Shown here piece by piece: positions 11,403-24,991 of a stretch of DNA of 64,000 nt. Each line of letters opens with the position of its first letter. The first letter of the stretch is position 1. The stretch comes from Gadus chalcogrammus (lineage: Eukaryota > Chordata > Actinopteri > Gadiformes > Gadidae), in assembly GCF_026213295.1 (NCBI RefSeq), contig NC_079423.1:18703007-18767006 (forward strand), read 5' to 3'. The notes under the pieces were generated by a model. It ran no database searches, was not told the DNA's origin, and was given only the letters and a program-made list of their open reading frames with translations. The position numbers and the translations under genes were made by a program.

Positions 11403-14400
11403 TTATTAGGGGTCCAAGCCAACAGGTTGGATCCCTATTGTTTTTGTAGTGTTTATTTTTATTAGGGGTCCAAGCCAACAGGTTGGATCCCTATTGTTTT
11501 TGTAAGGATTTTTTTTATTATTAGGGGTCCAAGCCAACAGGTTGGATCCCTATTGTTTTTGTAAGGATTTTTAGGGGTCCAAGCCAACAGGTTGGATCCC
11601 TATTGTTTTTGTAAGGATTATTATTATACTTACAGGCTTGAAAGTGGGACTACAGCCCAAACCGTAAATGGTGCACACGCGCCAATTACATGACTAGATC
11701 CAGAATCGGCACCGCTACTCAGATAACAAAATCCAGACACGCCGGCCCCTAGGTGGCGCTATACCAGGGAATACGCGTTTGGGGCTATAACTCCGACACC
11801 GAACCTCCCAGAGTCCAAAAACTTGTACACACAGATGCACTGGAGTCTGCTGCATCTTTTGGCCTAGGCCACGCCCATTTGCGTCTATGAATATTTTTCG
11901 CTAAATCGCGAAAACCGCAAAACTGTTTTTTCCCTACTCCTCCCACATTTCTTGACCAATCGACACCAAACTTTGCACACGACATCTTCAGACGCACACG
12001 CAAAGGAATCGTATACAGTTTTTTGATCCGACCTTCGACGACGAAACGGTAGCATTTTGAATATTGGTATATTAGCTAAATTAGACGTGGAAAATACAAA
12101 ATACAAAAAAATCCAAAATTAGAAATCGGATCGAGTCCAAATTCTACACACATGTTGGTGCTAACCTTAATGACGTTCGATAAAAATTTCGGACAATTTC
12201 GCCATTAGAGGGCGCAATAAACGAGGAAATTGTATATCTTCTACAAAATTTTGCCGCGAAAACGCTACACTGACTTCTCGCTACTCCTACCACAGTCGAA
12301 TCCTTTGTATCCACAAGTTCAGGGTAGCGTTTTGAACACATGCTTCGCGTTGTGCCGGCGAAATTCACATTTCTTGTCGCGTTGTGCCGGCGAAATTCAC
12401 ATTTCTTGTCGCGTTGTGCCGGCGAAATGCACACTTCTTGTTATACTTACCCCCCTAAAAGTGGTACCACAGCCCAAACCGTAAATGGTGCACACACGCC
12501 AATGACATGACTAGATCCAGGTCTCTTCGGACTACGCAGACGACAAAATCCAGACACGCCGGCCACTAGGTGGCGCCATACCAAGGAATACGCGTTTGGG
12601 GCTATAACTCCCACACCGAACCTCCCAGAGTTCAAAAACTTGTACACACAGATGCACTGGAGTCTGCTGCATCTTTTGGCATAGGCCACGCCCATTTGCG
12701 TCACTAATTTTTTTGCGCAAAATCGCGAAAACCGCAAAACTGTTTTTTCGCTACTCCTCCCACATTTATTGACCAATCGACACAAAACTTTGCACACGAC
12801 ATCTTCAGACGCACACGCAAAGGAATAATATACAGTTTTTTGATCCGACCTTCGACGACGAAACGATAGCATTTTGAATATTGGTATATTAGCTAAATTA
12901 GACGTGGAAAATCAAAAATACAAAAAAATCCAAAATTAGACATCGGATCGAGTCCAAATTCTACACACATGTTGGTGCTAACCTTAATGACGTTCGATAA
13001 AAATTTCGGAAAATTCCGCCATTAGGGGGCGCAATAAACGAGGAAAATGTATATCTTCTACAAAATTTCGCCGCAAAAACGCTACACTGATTTCTCGCTA
13101 CTCCTACCACAGTCAAATCCTTTGTATCCACAGGTTCAGGGTAGCGTTTTCAACACATGCTTCGCGATGTGCCGGCGAAATGCACATTTCTTGTTATTAG
13201 GGGTCCAAGCCAACAGGTTGGATCCCTATTGTTTTTGTAAGGATTTTTCTTATTATTATTCCCCCCTAGAAGTGGGCCCACAGCCCAAACCGTAAATGGT
13301 GCCGACATGCCAATTGCATGACTTGATCCAGGTCCCTGAGTTCTAGTTTTTATTAGGGGTCCAAGCCAACAGGTTGGATCCCTATTGTTTTTGTAGGGAT
13401 TTTTCTTATTATTATTATTATTATTATTATTATACTTCCTACCAAGAAAGTGGGAATACAGCCCATACCGTAAATGTTGCACACACGCCAATTGCATGAC
13501 TAGATCCAGGTCAGTGAAGACTATGCAGACGACAAAATCCAGACACGCCGGCCACTAGGTGGCGCTATACCAAGGGAAAATGCGTTTGGGGCTATAACTC
13601 CCACAACGAACCTCCCACAGTCAAAAACTTGTACCCACATATTCACTGGAGTCTGCTGCATCTTTTGGCCTAGGCCACGCCCATTTGCGTCTATGAATAT
13701 TTTTCGCTAAATCGCGAAAACCTTAAAACTGTTTTTTCCCTACTCCTCCCACATTTCTTGACCAATCGACACCAAACTTTGCACACGACATCTTCAGACG
13801 CACACGCAAAGAAATCTTAGACAGTTTTTTGATCCGACCTTCGACGACGAAACGGTAGAGTTTTGAATATTGGTATATTAGCTAAATTAGACGTGGAAAA
13901 TCAAAAATCCAGAAAAATCCAAAAGTAGACATCGGAACGAGTCCAAATTTTACAGACATGTTGGTGCTAACCTTAATGTCGTTCAATAAAATTTTCGGAA
14001 TATTTCGCCATTAGGGGGCGCAATAAACGAGGAAATTGTATATCTTCTTATTGGCCAAAGGAATGTTCTTCAAACTCAAAGGAAACCATCAAGGGGCAAA
14101 CCCGAGTCTATATAAAAAATATGGCCAAGAATTATTAGTGTGGGCGGGAGTTATTTGGCAAAGGAAAATTGTCTTTGGAAAATTTCGCCACAAGGGGTCG
14201 CAAATAAACGACGAAATAATATATCTCCTAACTGGCCAATGGAATGTTCTGAAAACGCGTTTTGGGCTATAACTCCCACACCGAAGCTCCCACAGTCAAA
14301 ACCTTTATATCCACAGATTCACTGGAGTCAGCTGCATCTTTTGGCATACGCTGTTTCTCAATTTTTGAACACATGCTTCGCGTTGTGCCGGCGAAATGCA

Positions 14401-14438
14401 CACTTCTTGGACCCCTGCATAACTGCTTGCAGTTCTAG
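11403..14438 (+). repeat. Array block A-A-B, source of a 3.69-kb duplication
   Basis: Four hairpin repeats (11405, 11462, 11522, 11572) precede two A units and one B unit. Internal units end early at CTTCTTG/TT near 12440 and 13195, without the hairpin-CTAG tail. From about 11572 onward this block, with the following unit, recurs at offset 4,701. The two copies are nearly identical; one substitution is seen at 13047 versus 17748 (A/T). Three GTGCCGGCGAA repeats, not two, sit at 12353-12427. Confidence 0.88.
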
Positions 14439-15258
14439 TTATTATTATACTTCCTACCAAGAAAGTGGGAATACAGCCCATACCGTAAATGTTGCACACA
14501 CGCCAATTGCATGACTAGATCCAGGTCAGTGAAGACTATGCAGACGACAAAATCCAGACACGCCGGCCGCTAGGTGGCGCTATACCAAGGGAAAATGCGT
14601 TTGGGGCTATAACTCCCACAACGAACCTCCCACAGTCAAAAACTTGTACCCACATATTCACTGGAGTCTGCTGCATCTTTTGGCCTAGGCCACGCCCATT
14701 TGCGTCCATGAATATTTTTCGCTAAATCGCGAAAACCGCAAAACTGTTTTTTCGCTACTCCTCCCACATTTCTCGCCCGATCACCACCAAACTTTGCACA
14801 TGGCATCTTCAGACGCACACGCAAAGAAATCATAGACAGTTTTTTGATCCGACCTTCGACGACGAAACGGTAGAGTTTTGAATATTTGTTTATTAGCTAA
14901 ATTAGACGTGGAAAATTAAAAATCCAAAAAAATCCAAAATTAGACATCGGATCGAGTCCAAATTGTACACACATGTTGGTGCTAACCTTAATGTCGTTCG
15001 ATAAAAATTTCGGAAAATTTCGCCATTAGGGGGCGCAATAAACGAGGAAATTGTATATCTTCTACAAAATTTCGCCGCGAAAACGCTACACTGACTTCTC
15101 GCTACTCCTACCACAGTCAAATCCTTTGTATCCACAGGTTCAGGGTAGCGTTTTCAACACATGCTTCGCGTTGTGCCGGCGAAATGCACATTTCTTGTCG
15201 CGTTGTGCCGGCGAAATGCACACTTCTTGGACCCCTGCATAACTGCTTGCAGTTCTAG
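14439..15258 (+). repeat. Array unit, type A (820 bp)
   Basis: A canonical A unit, duplicated at 19140-19959. Its junction reads CCGCTAGGTGGCGC at 14567, one change from the strict CTCF consensus, at the tolerant third position. Confidence 0.87.
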
Positions 15259-16271
15259 TTCTTATTATTCTTACCCCCCTAAAAGTTATACCACACCCCA
15301 AACCGTAAATGGTGCCGACACGTAAATTGCATGACTAGATCCAGATCTGTTCGGACTAAGCAGACGACAAAATCCAGACGCGCCGGTCACTAGGTGGCGC
15401 TATACCAAGGAATATGCGTTTGGGGCTATAACTCCCACACCGAACCTCCCACATTCAAAACCTTGTACACACAGATGCACTGGAGTCTGCTGCATCTTTT
15501 GGCCCAGGCCACGCCCATTTCCGTCAATGAATATTTTTCGCTAAATCGCGAAAACCGTAAAACTATTTTTTCCCTACTCCTCCCACATTTCTTGACCAAT
15601 CGACACCAAACTTTGCACACGGCATCTTCAGACGCACACGCAAAGAAATCTTAGACAGTTTTTTGATCCAACCTTCGACGACGAAACGGTAGAGTTTTGA
15701 ATATTTGTTTATTAGCTAAATTAGACGTGGAAAATCAAAAATACAAAAAAATCCAAAAGTAGACATCGGATCGAGTCCTAATTCTACACACATGTCGGTG
15801 CTACCCTTAATGGCGTTCAATAAAGAATTCGGAATATTTCGCCCTTAGGGGGCGCAATAAACGAGGAAATTGTATATCTTCTAATTGGCCAAAAGAATGT
15901 TCTTCAAACTATAAGGGAACCATCAAGGGGCAAACCCGAGTCTATATAAAAAATATGGCCAAGAATTATTAATGTGGGCGGGAGTTATTTGGCAAAGGAA
16001 AATTGTCTTTGGAAAATTTCGCCACAAGGGGGCGCAAATAAACGACGAAATAATATATCTCCTAACTGGCCAATGGAATGTTCTGAAAACGCGTTTTAGG
16101 CTATAACTCCCACACCGAAGCTCCCACAGTCAAAAACGTTATATCCACAGATTCACTGGAGTCAGCTGCATCTTTTGGCATACGCCGTTCCTCAATTTCG
16201 AACACATGCTTTGCGTTGTGCCGGCGAAATGCACACTTCTTGGACCCCTGCATAACTGCTTGCAGTTCTAG
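15259..16271 (+). repeat. Array unit, type B (1,013 bp)
   Basis: A typical B unit lying between the two copies of the 3.69-kb duplication. It has ATTGGCCAAAAGAATG at about 15884 and TATATAAA at about 15942. Only one GTGCCGGCGAA repeat remains before the terminal hairpin. Confidence 0.87.
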
Positions 16272-19139
16272 TTAGGGGTCCAAGCCAACAGGTTGGATCC
16301 CTATTGTTTTTGTAAGGATTATTATTATACTTACAGGCTTGAAAGTGGGACTACAGCCCAAACCGTAAATGGTGCACACGCGCCAATTACATGACTAGAT
16401 CCAGAATCGGCACCGCTACTCAGATAACAAAATCCAGACACGCCGGCCCCTAGGTGGCGCTATACCAGGGAATACGCGTTTGGGGCTATAACTCCGACAC
16501 CGAACCTCCCAGAGTCCAAAAACTTGTACACACAGATGCACTGGAGTCTGCTGCATCTTTTGGCCTAGGCCACGCCCATTTGCGTCTATGAATATTTTTC
16601 GCTAAATCGCGAAAACCGCAAAACTGTTTTTTCCCTACTCCTCCCACATTTCTTGACCAATCGACACCAAACTTTGCACACGACATCTTCAGACGCACAC
16701 GCAAAGGAATCGTATACAGTTTTTTGATCCGACCTTCGACGACGAAACGGTAGCATTTTGAATATTGGTATATTAGCTAAATTAGACGTGGAAAATACAA
16801 AATACAAAAAAATCCAAAATTAGAAATCGGATCGAGTCCAAATTCTACACACATGTTGGTGCTAACCTTAATGACGTTCGATAAAAATTTCGGACAATTT
16901 CGCCATTAGAGGGCGCAATAAACGAGGAAATTGTATATCTTCTACAAAATTTTGCCGCGAAAACGCTACACTGACTTCTCGCTACTCCTACCACAGTCGA
17001 ATCCTTTGTATCCACAAGTTCAGGGTAGCGTTTTGAACACATGCTTCGCGTTGTGCCGGCGAAATTCACATTTCTTGTCGCGTTGTGCCGGCGAAATTCA
17101 CATTTCTTGTCGCGTTGTGCCGGCGAAATGCACACTTCTTGTTATACTTACCCCCCTAAAAGTGGTACCACAGCCCAAACCGTAAATGGTGCACACACGC
17201 CAATGACATGACTAGATCCAGGTCTCTTCGGACTACGCAGACGACAAAATCCAGACACGCCGGCCACTAGGTGGCGCCATACCAAGGAATACGCGTTTGG
17301 GGCTATAACTCCCACACCGAACCTCCCAGAGTTCAAAAACTTGTACACACAGATGCACTGGAGTCTGCTGCATCTTTTGGCATAGGCCACGCCCATTTGC
17401 GTCACTAATTTTTTTGCGCAAAATCGCGAAAACCGCAAAACTGTTTTTTCGCTACTCCTCCCACATTTATTGACCAATCGACACAAAACTTTGCACACGA
17501 CATCTTCAGACGCACACGCAAAGGAATAATATACAGTTTTTTGATCCGACCTTCGACGACGAAACGATAGCATTTTGAATATTGGTATATTAGCTAAATT
17601 AGACGTGGAAAATCAAAAATACAAAAAAATCCAAAATTAGACATCGGATCGAGTCCAAATTCTACACACATGTTGGTGCTAACCTTAATGACGTTCGATA
17701 AAAATTTCGGAAAATTCCGCCATTAGGGGGCGCAATAAACGAGGAAATTGTATATCTTCTACAAAATTTCGCCGCAAAAACGCTACACTGATTTCTCGCT
17801 ACTCCTACCACAGTCAAATCCTTTGTATCCACAGGTTCAGGGTAGCGTTTTCAACACATGCTTCGCGATGTGCCGGCGAAATGCACATTTCTTGTTATTA
17901 GGGGTCCAAGCCAACAGGTTGGATCCCTATTGTTTTTGTAAGGATTTTTCTTATTATTATTCCCCCCTAGAAGTGGGCCCACAGCCCAAACCGTAAATGG
18001 TGCCGACATGCCAATTGCATGACTTGATCCAGGTCCCTGAGTTCTAGTTTTTATTAGGGGTCCAAGCCAACAGGTTGGATCCCTATTGTTTTTGTAGGGA
18101 TTTTTCTTATTATTATTATTATTATTATTATTATACTTCCTACCAAGAAAGTGGGAATACAGCCCATACCGTAAATGTTGCACACACGCCAATTGCATGA
18201 CTAGATCCAGGTCAGTGAAGACTATGCAGACGACAAAATCCAGACACGCCGGCCACTAGGTGGCGCTATACCAAGGGAAAATGCGTTTGGGGCTATAACT
18301 CCCACAACGAACCTCCCACAGTCAAAAACTTGTACCCACATATTCACTGGAGTCTGCTGCATCTTTTGGCCTAGGCCACGCCCATTTGCGTCTATGAATA
18401 TTTTTCGCTAAATCGCGAAAACCTTAAAACTGTTTTTTCCCTACTCCTCCCACATTTCTTGACCAATCGACACCAAACTTTGCACACGACATCTTCAGAC
18501 GCACACGCAAAGAAATCTTAGACAGTTTTTTGATCCGACCTTCGACGACGAAACGGTAGAGTTTTGAATATTGGTATATTAGCTAAATTAGACGTGGAAA
18601 ATCAAAAATCCAGAAAAATCCAAAAGTAGACATCGGAACGAGTCCAAATTTTACAGACATGTTGGTGCTAACCTTAATGTCGTTCAATAAAATTTTCGGA
18701 ATATTTCGCCATTAGGGGGCGCAATAAACGAGGAAATTGTATATCTTCTTATTGGCCAAAGGAATGTTCTTCAAACTCAAAGGAAACCATCAAGGGGCAA
18801 ACCCGAGTCTATATAAAAAATATGGCCAAGAATTATTAGTGTGGGCGGGAGTTATTTGGCAAAGGAAAATTGTCTTTGGAAAATTTCGCCACAAGGGGTC
18901 GCAAATAAACGACGAAATAATATATCTCCTAACTGGCCAATGGAATGTTCTGAAAACGCGTTTTGGGCTATAACTCCCACACCGAAGCTCCCACAGTCAA
19001 AACCTTTATATCCACAGATTCACTGGAGTCAGCTGCATCTTTTGGCATACGCTGTTTCTCAATTTTTGAACACATGCTTCGCGTTGTGCCGGCGAAATGC
19101 ACACTTCTTGGACCCCTGCATAACTGCTTGCAGTTCTAG
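16272..19139 (+). repeat. Array block A-A-B, second copy of the 3.69-kb duplication
   Basis: This corresponds base for base to 11572-14438 at offset 4,701. It begins with one hairpin repeat at 16272, matching the last of the four hairpin repeats at 11572. The near-identity implies a duplication or conversion much younger than the general unit divergence. Confidence 0.9.
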
Positions 19140-19959
19140 TTATTATTATACTTCCTACCAAGAAAGTGGGAATACAGCCCATACCGTAAATGTTGCACAC
19201 ACGCCAATTGCATGACTAGATCCAGGTCAGTGAAGACTATGCAGACGACAAAATCCAGACACGCCGGCCGCTAGGTGGCGCTATACCAAGGGAAAATGCG
19301 TTTGGGGCTATAACTCCCACAACGAACCTCCCACAGTCAAAAACTTGTACCCACATATTCACTGGAGTCTGCTGCATCTTTTGGCCTAGGCCACGCCCAT
19401 TTGCGTCCATGAATATTTTTCGCTAAATCGCGAAAACCGCAAAACTGTTTTTTCGCTACTCCTCCCACATTTCTCGCCCGATCACCACCAAACTTTGCAC
19501 ATGGCATCTTCAGACGCACACGCAAAGAAATCATAGACAGTTTTTTGATCCGACCTTCGACGACGAAACGGTAGAGTTTTGAATATTTGTTTATTAGCTA
19601 AATTAGACGTGGAAAATTAAAAATCCAAAAAAATCCAAAATTAGACATCGGATCGAGTCCAAATTGTACACACATGTTGGTGCTAACCTTAATGTCGTTC
19701 GATAAAAATTTCGGAAAATTTCGCCATTAGGGGGCGCAATAAACGAGGAAATTGTATATCTTCTACAAAATTTCGCCGCGAAAACGCTACACTGACTTCT
19801 CGCTACTCCTACCACAGTCAAATCCTTTGTATCCACAGGTTCAGGGTAGCGTTTTCAACACATGCTTCGCGTTGTGCCGGCGAAATGCACATTTCTTGTC
19901 GCGTTGTGCCGGCGAAATGCACACTTCTTGGACCCCTGCATAACTGCTTGCAGTTCTAG
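19140..19959 (+). repeat. Array unit, type A, second copy
   Basis: A copy of 14439-15258. Identity with the source ends at the CTAG terminus: the source continues with TTCTTATTATTC, while this copy continues with TTATTAGGGG and a hairpin repeat. Confidence 0.9.
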
Positions 19960-21027
19960 TTATTAGGGGTCCAAGCCAACAGGTTGGATCCCTATTGTTT
20001 TTGTAAGGATTATTATTCCTATTATTCTTACCCCCCTAAAAGTGGGACCACAGCCCAAACCGTAAATGGTGCCGACACGCGAATTGCATGACTAGATCCA
20101 GATCTGTTCGGACTAAGCAGACGACAAAATCCAGACGCGCCGGTCACTAGGTGGCGCTATACCAAGGAATACGCGTTTGGGGCTATAACTCCCACACCGA
20201 ACCTCCCACATTCAAAACCTTGTACACACAGATGCACTGGAGTCTGCTGCATCTTTTGGCATAGGCCACGCCCATTTGCGTCTATAATTTTTTTTCGCAA
20301 AATTGCGAAAACCGCAAAACTGTATTTTCGCTACTCCTCCCACATTTCTTGACCAATTGACACAAAACTTTGCACACGGCATCTTCAGACGCACACGCAA
20401 AGGAATCATCAACAGTTTTTTGATCCGACTTTCGACGACGAAACGGTAGCGTTTGGAATATTGGTTTATTAGCTAAATTAGACGTGGAAAATCAAAAATC
20501 CCAAAAAATCAAAAATAGACATCGGATCGAGTCCAAATTTTAGACACATGTCGGAGCTACCGTTACTGGCGTTCAATAAAGAATTCGGAATATTTCGCCA
20601 TTAGGGGGCGCAATAAACGAGGAAATTGTATATCTTCTAATTGGCCAAAAGAATGTTCTTCAAACTATAAGGGAACCATCAAGGGGCAAACCCGAGTCTA
20701 TATAAAAAATATGGCCAAGAATTATTAATGTGGGCGGGAGTTATTTGGCAAAGGAAAATTGTCTTTGGAAAATTTCGCCACAAGGGGGCGCAAATAAACG
20801 ACGAAATAATATATCTCCTAACTGGCCAATGGAATGTTCTGAAAACGCGTTTTAGGCTATAACTCCCACACCAAAGCTCCCACAGTCAAAAACGTTATAT
20901 CCACAGATTCACTGGAGTCAGCTGCATCTTTTGGCATACGCCGTTCCTCAATTTCGAACACATGCTTCGCGTTGTGCCGGCGAAATGCACACTTCTTGGA
21001 CCCCTGCATAACTGCTTGCAGTTCTAG
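19960..21027 (+). repeat. Array unit, type B with one hairpin repeat
   Basis: One hairpin repeat (about 19963) precedes a B unit. The linker between the shared part and the B block carries a distinctive GTCGGAGCTACCG variant near 20551. Confidence 0.85.
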
Positions 21028-22401
21028 TTATTATTATTCCCCCCTAGAAGTGGGTCCACAGCCCAAACCGTAAAAGGTGCCGACACGCCAATTGCATGAC
21101 TAGATCCAGGGCCCTGAGTTCTAAGCAGACAACAAAATCCAGACACGCCGGCCACTAGGTGGCGCTATACCAAGGAATACGCGTTTGGGGCTATAACTCC
21201 CACACCGAACCTCCCAGAGTCCAAAAACTTGTACACACAGATGCACTGGAGTCTGCTGCATCTTTTGGGCTAGGCCACGCCCATTTGCGTCTATGAATAT
21301 TTTTCGCTAATTCGCGAAAACCGCAAAACAGTTTTTTCCCTACTCCTCCCACATTTCTTGACCAATCAACACCAAACTTTGCACCCGACATCTTCAGACG
21401 CACACGCAAAGGAATCATCAACAGCTTTTTTATCCGACCTTCGACGACGAAACGGTAGCGTTTTGAATATTTGTTTATTGGCTACGTTTTACGTCGAAAC
21501 GCAAAAATTCAAAGAATACCAAAAGTAGACGTCGGATCAAGTCCAAATTTTAGACTCATGTCGGTGCTACCCTTAATGGCGTTCAATAAAGAATTCGGAA
21601 TATTTCGCCATTAGGGGGCGCAATAAACGAGGAAATTGTATATCTTCTAATTGGCCAAAGGAATGTTCTTCAAACTATAAGGGAACCATCAAGGGGCAAA
21701 CCCGAGTCTATATAAAAAATATGGCCAAGAATTAATAATGTACGCGGGAGTTATTTGGCAAAGGAAAATTGTCTTTGGAAAATTTCGCCAACAGGGCGGC
21801 GCCAAAAAACGACGAAATAATATATCTCCTATTTGGCCAATGGAATGTTCTGAAAACGCGTTTTAGGCTACAACTCCCACACCAAAGCTCCCACAGTCAA
21901 AAACGTTATACGCACAGATTCACTGGAGTCAGCTGCATCTTTTGGCATAGGCCAGGCCCATTTGCGTCAGTATTTTCTTTATGCAAAATCGCAAAAACAG
22001 CTAAACTGCCTTTTCGCTACTCCTCCCACATTTCTTGCCCAATTGACACCAAACTTTGCACACGACATCTTCAGACGCACCCTACAAGAAATCAGCAAAA
22101 CTATTTTGATCCGACCATCGTTGACGAAACGGTAGCGTTTTGAATATATGTTTTGCGTTGCAAATCAGTAAAAACTATTTTGATCCAACCGTCGACGACT
22201 AAACGGTAGCGGAAAATGCGTTTGGGGCCGAAACTCCCACACTGAACCTCTCACAGTCAAAACCTTTATATCCACAGGTTGTTCACGGTAGCGTTTTGAA
22301 TACTTGCTTCGCGTTGTGCCGGCGAAATGCACATTTCTTGTCGCGTTGTGCCGGCGAAATGCACACTTCTTGGACCCCTGCATAACTGCTTGCAGTTCTA
22401 G
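21028..22401 (+). repeat. Array unit, long type B (1,374 bp)
   Basis: A B unit with an extended tail: the CAGTATTTTCTTTATGC segment near 21968, then GATCCGACC and GATCCAACC segments. The part from the junction at 21155 to the end is repeated at 23745-24991 (offset 2,590). Identity stops at the CTAG terminus. Confidence 0.87.
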
Positions 22402-23545
22402 TTAGGGGTCCAAGCCAACAGGTTGGATCCCTATTGTTTTTGTAAGGATTTTTTTTATTATTAGGGGTCCAAGCCAACAGGTTGGATCCCTATTGTTTTT
22501 GTAAGGATTTTTAGGGGTCCAAGCCAACAGGTTGGAACCCTATTGTTTTTGTAGTGTTTATTTTTATTAGGGGTCCAAGCCAACAGGTTGGAACCCTATT
22601 GTTTTTGTAAGGATTTTTCTTTTTAGGGGTCCAAGCCAACAGGTTGGATCCCTATTGTTTTTGTAAGGATTATTATTAGGGGTCCAAGCCAACAGGTTGG
22701 ATCCCTATTGTTTTTGTAAGGATTATTATTATTATTTCGTACGCCTTAGAAGTGGTACCACAGCCCAAACCGTAAATGTTGCACACGCGCCAATTACATG
22801 ACTAGATCCAGAATCGGCACCGCTACTCAGATAACAAAATCCAGACACGCCGGTTCCTAGGTGGCGCTATACCAAGGAATACGCGTTTGGGGCTATAACT
22901 CCCACACCGAACCTCCCAGAGTCCAAAAACTTGTACACACAGATGCACTGGAGTCTGCTGCATCTTTTGGCCTAGGCCACGCCCATTTGCGTCACTGAAT
23001 ATTTTTCGCTAAATCGCGAAAACCGCAAAACTGTATTTTCGCTACTCCTCCCACATTTCTTAACCAATCGACACCAAACTTTGCACACGGCATCTTCAGA
23101 CGCACACGCAAAGAAATCATAGACAGTTTTTTGATCCGACCTTCGACGACGAAACGGTAGAGTTTGGAATATTTGTTTATTAGCTAAATTAGACGTGGAA
23201 AATTAAAAATACCAAAAAATCCAAAATTAGACATCGGATCGAGTCCAAATTCTAAAAACATGTTGGTGCTAACCTTAATGACGTTCGATAAAAATTTCGG
23301 AAAATTTCGCCATCAGGGGGCGCAATAAACGAGGAAATTGTATATCTTCTACAAAATTTCGCCGTGAAAACGCTACACTGACTTCTCGCTACTCCTACCA
23401 CAGTCAAATCCTTTGTATCCACAGGTTCAGGGTAGCGTTTTGAACACTTGCTTCGCGTTGTGCCGGCGAAACGCACATTTCTTGTCGCGTTGTGCCGGCG
23501 AAATGCACACTTCTTGGACCCCTGCATAACTGCTTGCAGTTCTAG
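22402..23545 (+). repeat. Array unit, type A, with six stacked hairpin repeats
   Basis: This holds the largest hairpin-repeat stack in the window, with copies at about 22402, 22462, 22512, 22567, 22623 and 22677. Two copies share a GGAACCC variant in the stem. The A unit that follows has a TTCCTAGG junction at 22857. Confidence 0.88.
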
Positions 23546-23592
23546 TTAGGGGTCCAAGCCAACAGGTTGGATCCCTATTGTTTTTGTAAGGA

Positions 23593-23623
<31 letters not shown>

Positions 23624-24991
23624 ACTTCCTTCCCTAAAAGTGGGCCCACACCCCAAACCGTAAATGGTGCGGACACGCCAATTGCATGACTAGATCCAGG
23701 TCTGTGATGTGTACGCAGACGACAAAATCTGGACACGCCGGTCACTAGGTGGCGCTATACCAAGGAATACGCGTTTGGGGCTATAACTCCCACACCGAAC
23801 CTCCCACAGTCAAAAACGTTATACCCACAGATGCACTGGAGTCTGCTGCATCTTTTGGGCTAGGCCACGCCCATTTGCGTCTATGAATATTTTTCGCTAA
23901 TTCGCGAAAACCGCAAAACAGTTTTTTCCCTACTCCTCCCACATTTCTTGACCAATCAACACCAAACTTTGCACCCGACATCTTCAGACGCACACGCAAA
24001 GGAATCATCAACAGCTTTTTTATCCGACCTTCGACGACGAAACGGTAGCGTTTTGAATATTTGTTTATTGGCTACGTTTTACGTCGAAACGCAAAAATTC
24101 AAAGAATACCAAAAGTAGACGTCGGATCAAGTCCAAATTTTAGACTCATGTCGGTGCTACCCTTAATGGCGTTCAATAAAGAATTCGGAATATTTCGCCA
24201 TTAGGGGGCGCAATAAACGAGGAAATTGTATATCTTCTAATTGGCCAAAGGAATGTTCTTCAAACTATAAGGGAACCATCAAGGGGCAAACCCGAGTCTA
24301 TATAAAAAATATGGCCAAGAATTAATAATGTAGGCGGGAGTTATTTGGCAAAGGAAAATTGTCTTTGGAAAATTTCGCCAACAGGGCGGCGCCAAAAAAC
24401 GACGAAATAATATATCTCCTATTTGGCCAATGGAATGTTCTGAAAACGCGTTTTAGGCTACAACTCCCACACCAAAGCTCCCACAGTCAAAAACGTTATA
24501 CGCACAGATTCACTGGAGTCAGCTGCATCTTTTGGCATAGGCCAGGCCCATTTGCGTCAGTATTTTCTTTATGCAAAATCGCAAAAACAGCTAAACTGCC
24601 TTTTCGCTACTCCTCCCACATTTCTTGCCCAATTGACACCAAACTTTGCACACGACATCTTCAGACGCACACTACAAGAAATCAGCAAAACTATTTTGAT
24701 CCGACCATCGTTGACGAAACGGTAGCGTTTTGAATATATGTTTTGCGTTGCAAATCAGTAAAAACTATTTTGATCCAACCGTCGACGACTAAACGGTAGC
24801 GGAAAATGCGTTTGGGGCCGAAACTCCCACACTGAACCTCTCACAGTCAAAACCTTTATATCCACAGGTTGTTCACGGTAGCGTTTTGAATACTTGCTTC
24901 GCGTTGTGCCGGCGAAATGCACATTTCTTGTCGCGTTGTGCCGGCGAAATGCACACTTCTTGGACCCCTGCATAACTGCTTGCAGTTCTAG
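23546..24991 (+). repeat. Array unit, long type B, second copy
   Basis: One hairpin repeat and a longer ATT run precede a near-identical copy of 21155-22401. Its leader (TTCCTTCCCTAAAAG) differs from that of the source unit, so the duplicated tract begins inside the unit. Confidence 0.87.

Noticed and set aside
9490..11630. CRISPR-like appearance of regularly spaced hairpin repeats
   Set aside because: The copies are stacked directly, without unique spacers of constant length, and the context is eukaryotic with no cas genes.
13150..13497. Poly-asparagine-containing frame
   Set aside because: The asparagine run is simply the ATT/AAT trinucleotide run next to a hairpin repeat.
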